NCBI GenBank assembly: GCA_036521995.1
Contig: DATDGR010000133.1
Coordinates: 1-5,840 of the forward strand
Reading direction: 5' to 3'
Length of the DNA: 5,840 nucleotides
Source of the DNA: Gp13-AA77 sp036521995
Lineage (GTDB): Bacteria; Acidobacteriota; Terriglobia; UBA7540
Below are positions 5,701 to 5,840 of the stretch, in pieces. The notes under the pieces were generated by a model. The model did no database searches, was not told where the DNA came from, and worked only from the letters and a program-made list of their open reading frames with translations. The first letter of the stretch is position 1, and every line of letters starts with the position of its first letter. Both the position numbers and the translations under genes were made by a program.

Positions 5701-5840
5701 CTGTCAAGCAGTCTAAGAATGTAACTTTCAGCGGATCGTCTTGCAGTGTAAGAATGTAACCCGTCGTGGGGCTGGGGCCTCCTTTTTTCGCTGAATGTGT
5801 TTTTGCTTTTTGTCTTTTTCTCCGCGCGCGGTTCTTGCTT
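5701..5840. mobile_element. Probable terminal region of an insertion sequence, partial at right edge
   Basis: Two 17-bp direct repeats, CAGTCTAAGAATGTAAC (5709-5725) and CAGTGTAAGAATGTAAC (5744-5760), differ by one base and start 35 bases apart. A TGTCAAG lies just outside (5702-5708). Repeated transposase-binding sites near a TG end are typical of IS21-like and other multi-site transposons. The following DNA (5761-5840) is T-rich, has no open gene and could be the leader of a transposase beyond the window. No transposase codon is seen, so the element family and exact end are inferred. Confidence 0.45.
5768..5788 (+). terminator. Weak terminator-like hairpin with T-run
   Basis: GGGGC (5768-5772) can pair with GCCTC (5777-5781) with one G-T wobble and a four-base loop, followed one base later by six T (5783-5788). 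The stem is short, but its position just inside the presumed element end would limit read-through from flanking genes. Confidence 0.25.

Overview
This 5.8 kb window is GC-rich bacterial chromosome. The large ankyrin protein carries an N-terminal module (an LEQLKKQAKSLLK-type helix, then an ADAQLV...GFASWSKL segment) that I associate mainly with Acidobacteria and similar soil bacteria. That lineage is an inference from protein style; there is no rRNA or other marker here.

Layout. Positions 1-270 hold an open + strand frame entering from the left edge, possibly the 3' end of an unrecognised gene. Positions 146-690 (- strand) hold a decayed BrnT/BrnA type II toxin-antitoxin pair. The toxin has lost its 5' part and the surviving end is split between two frames. 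The antitoxin is broken by a one-base frameshift in a C run. A perfect 11-bp inverted repeat (721-756) separates this remnant from an intact 555-residue ankyrin-repeat protein gene (778-2445, - strand) with a good ribosome binding site. About 860 bases without a convincing gene follow (2446-3306), containing a well-formed sigma-70-type promoter at 2996-3024 facing right. On the + strand come a divergent deoxyribose-phosphate aldolase (DeoC)-like enzyme (3307-4083) and, 38 bases later, an exported calcineurin-like metallophosphoesterase (4122-5177); the two probably form an operon. A convergent 72-residue hypothetical protein gene lies at 5295-5513 (- strand). The right edge (about 5672-5840) has a tandem 13-bp repeat, two 17-bp direct repeats 35 bases apart and a T-rich stretch. 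This looks like the terminal region of a mobile element running out of the window.

How the parts relate. The aldolase and phosphoesterase are the only likely cotranscribed intact pair. A link through sugar-phosphate or nucleotide salvage is possible but not shown. The left half looks like accessory DNA in decay (broken toxin-antitoxin pair), and the right edge like a transposon junction. I found no CRISPR array, tRNA or rRNA. The items most worth a second look are the decayed brnTB-type pair, the altered active-site lysine motif of the aldolase and the repeat structure at the right edge.
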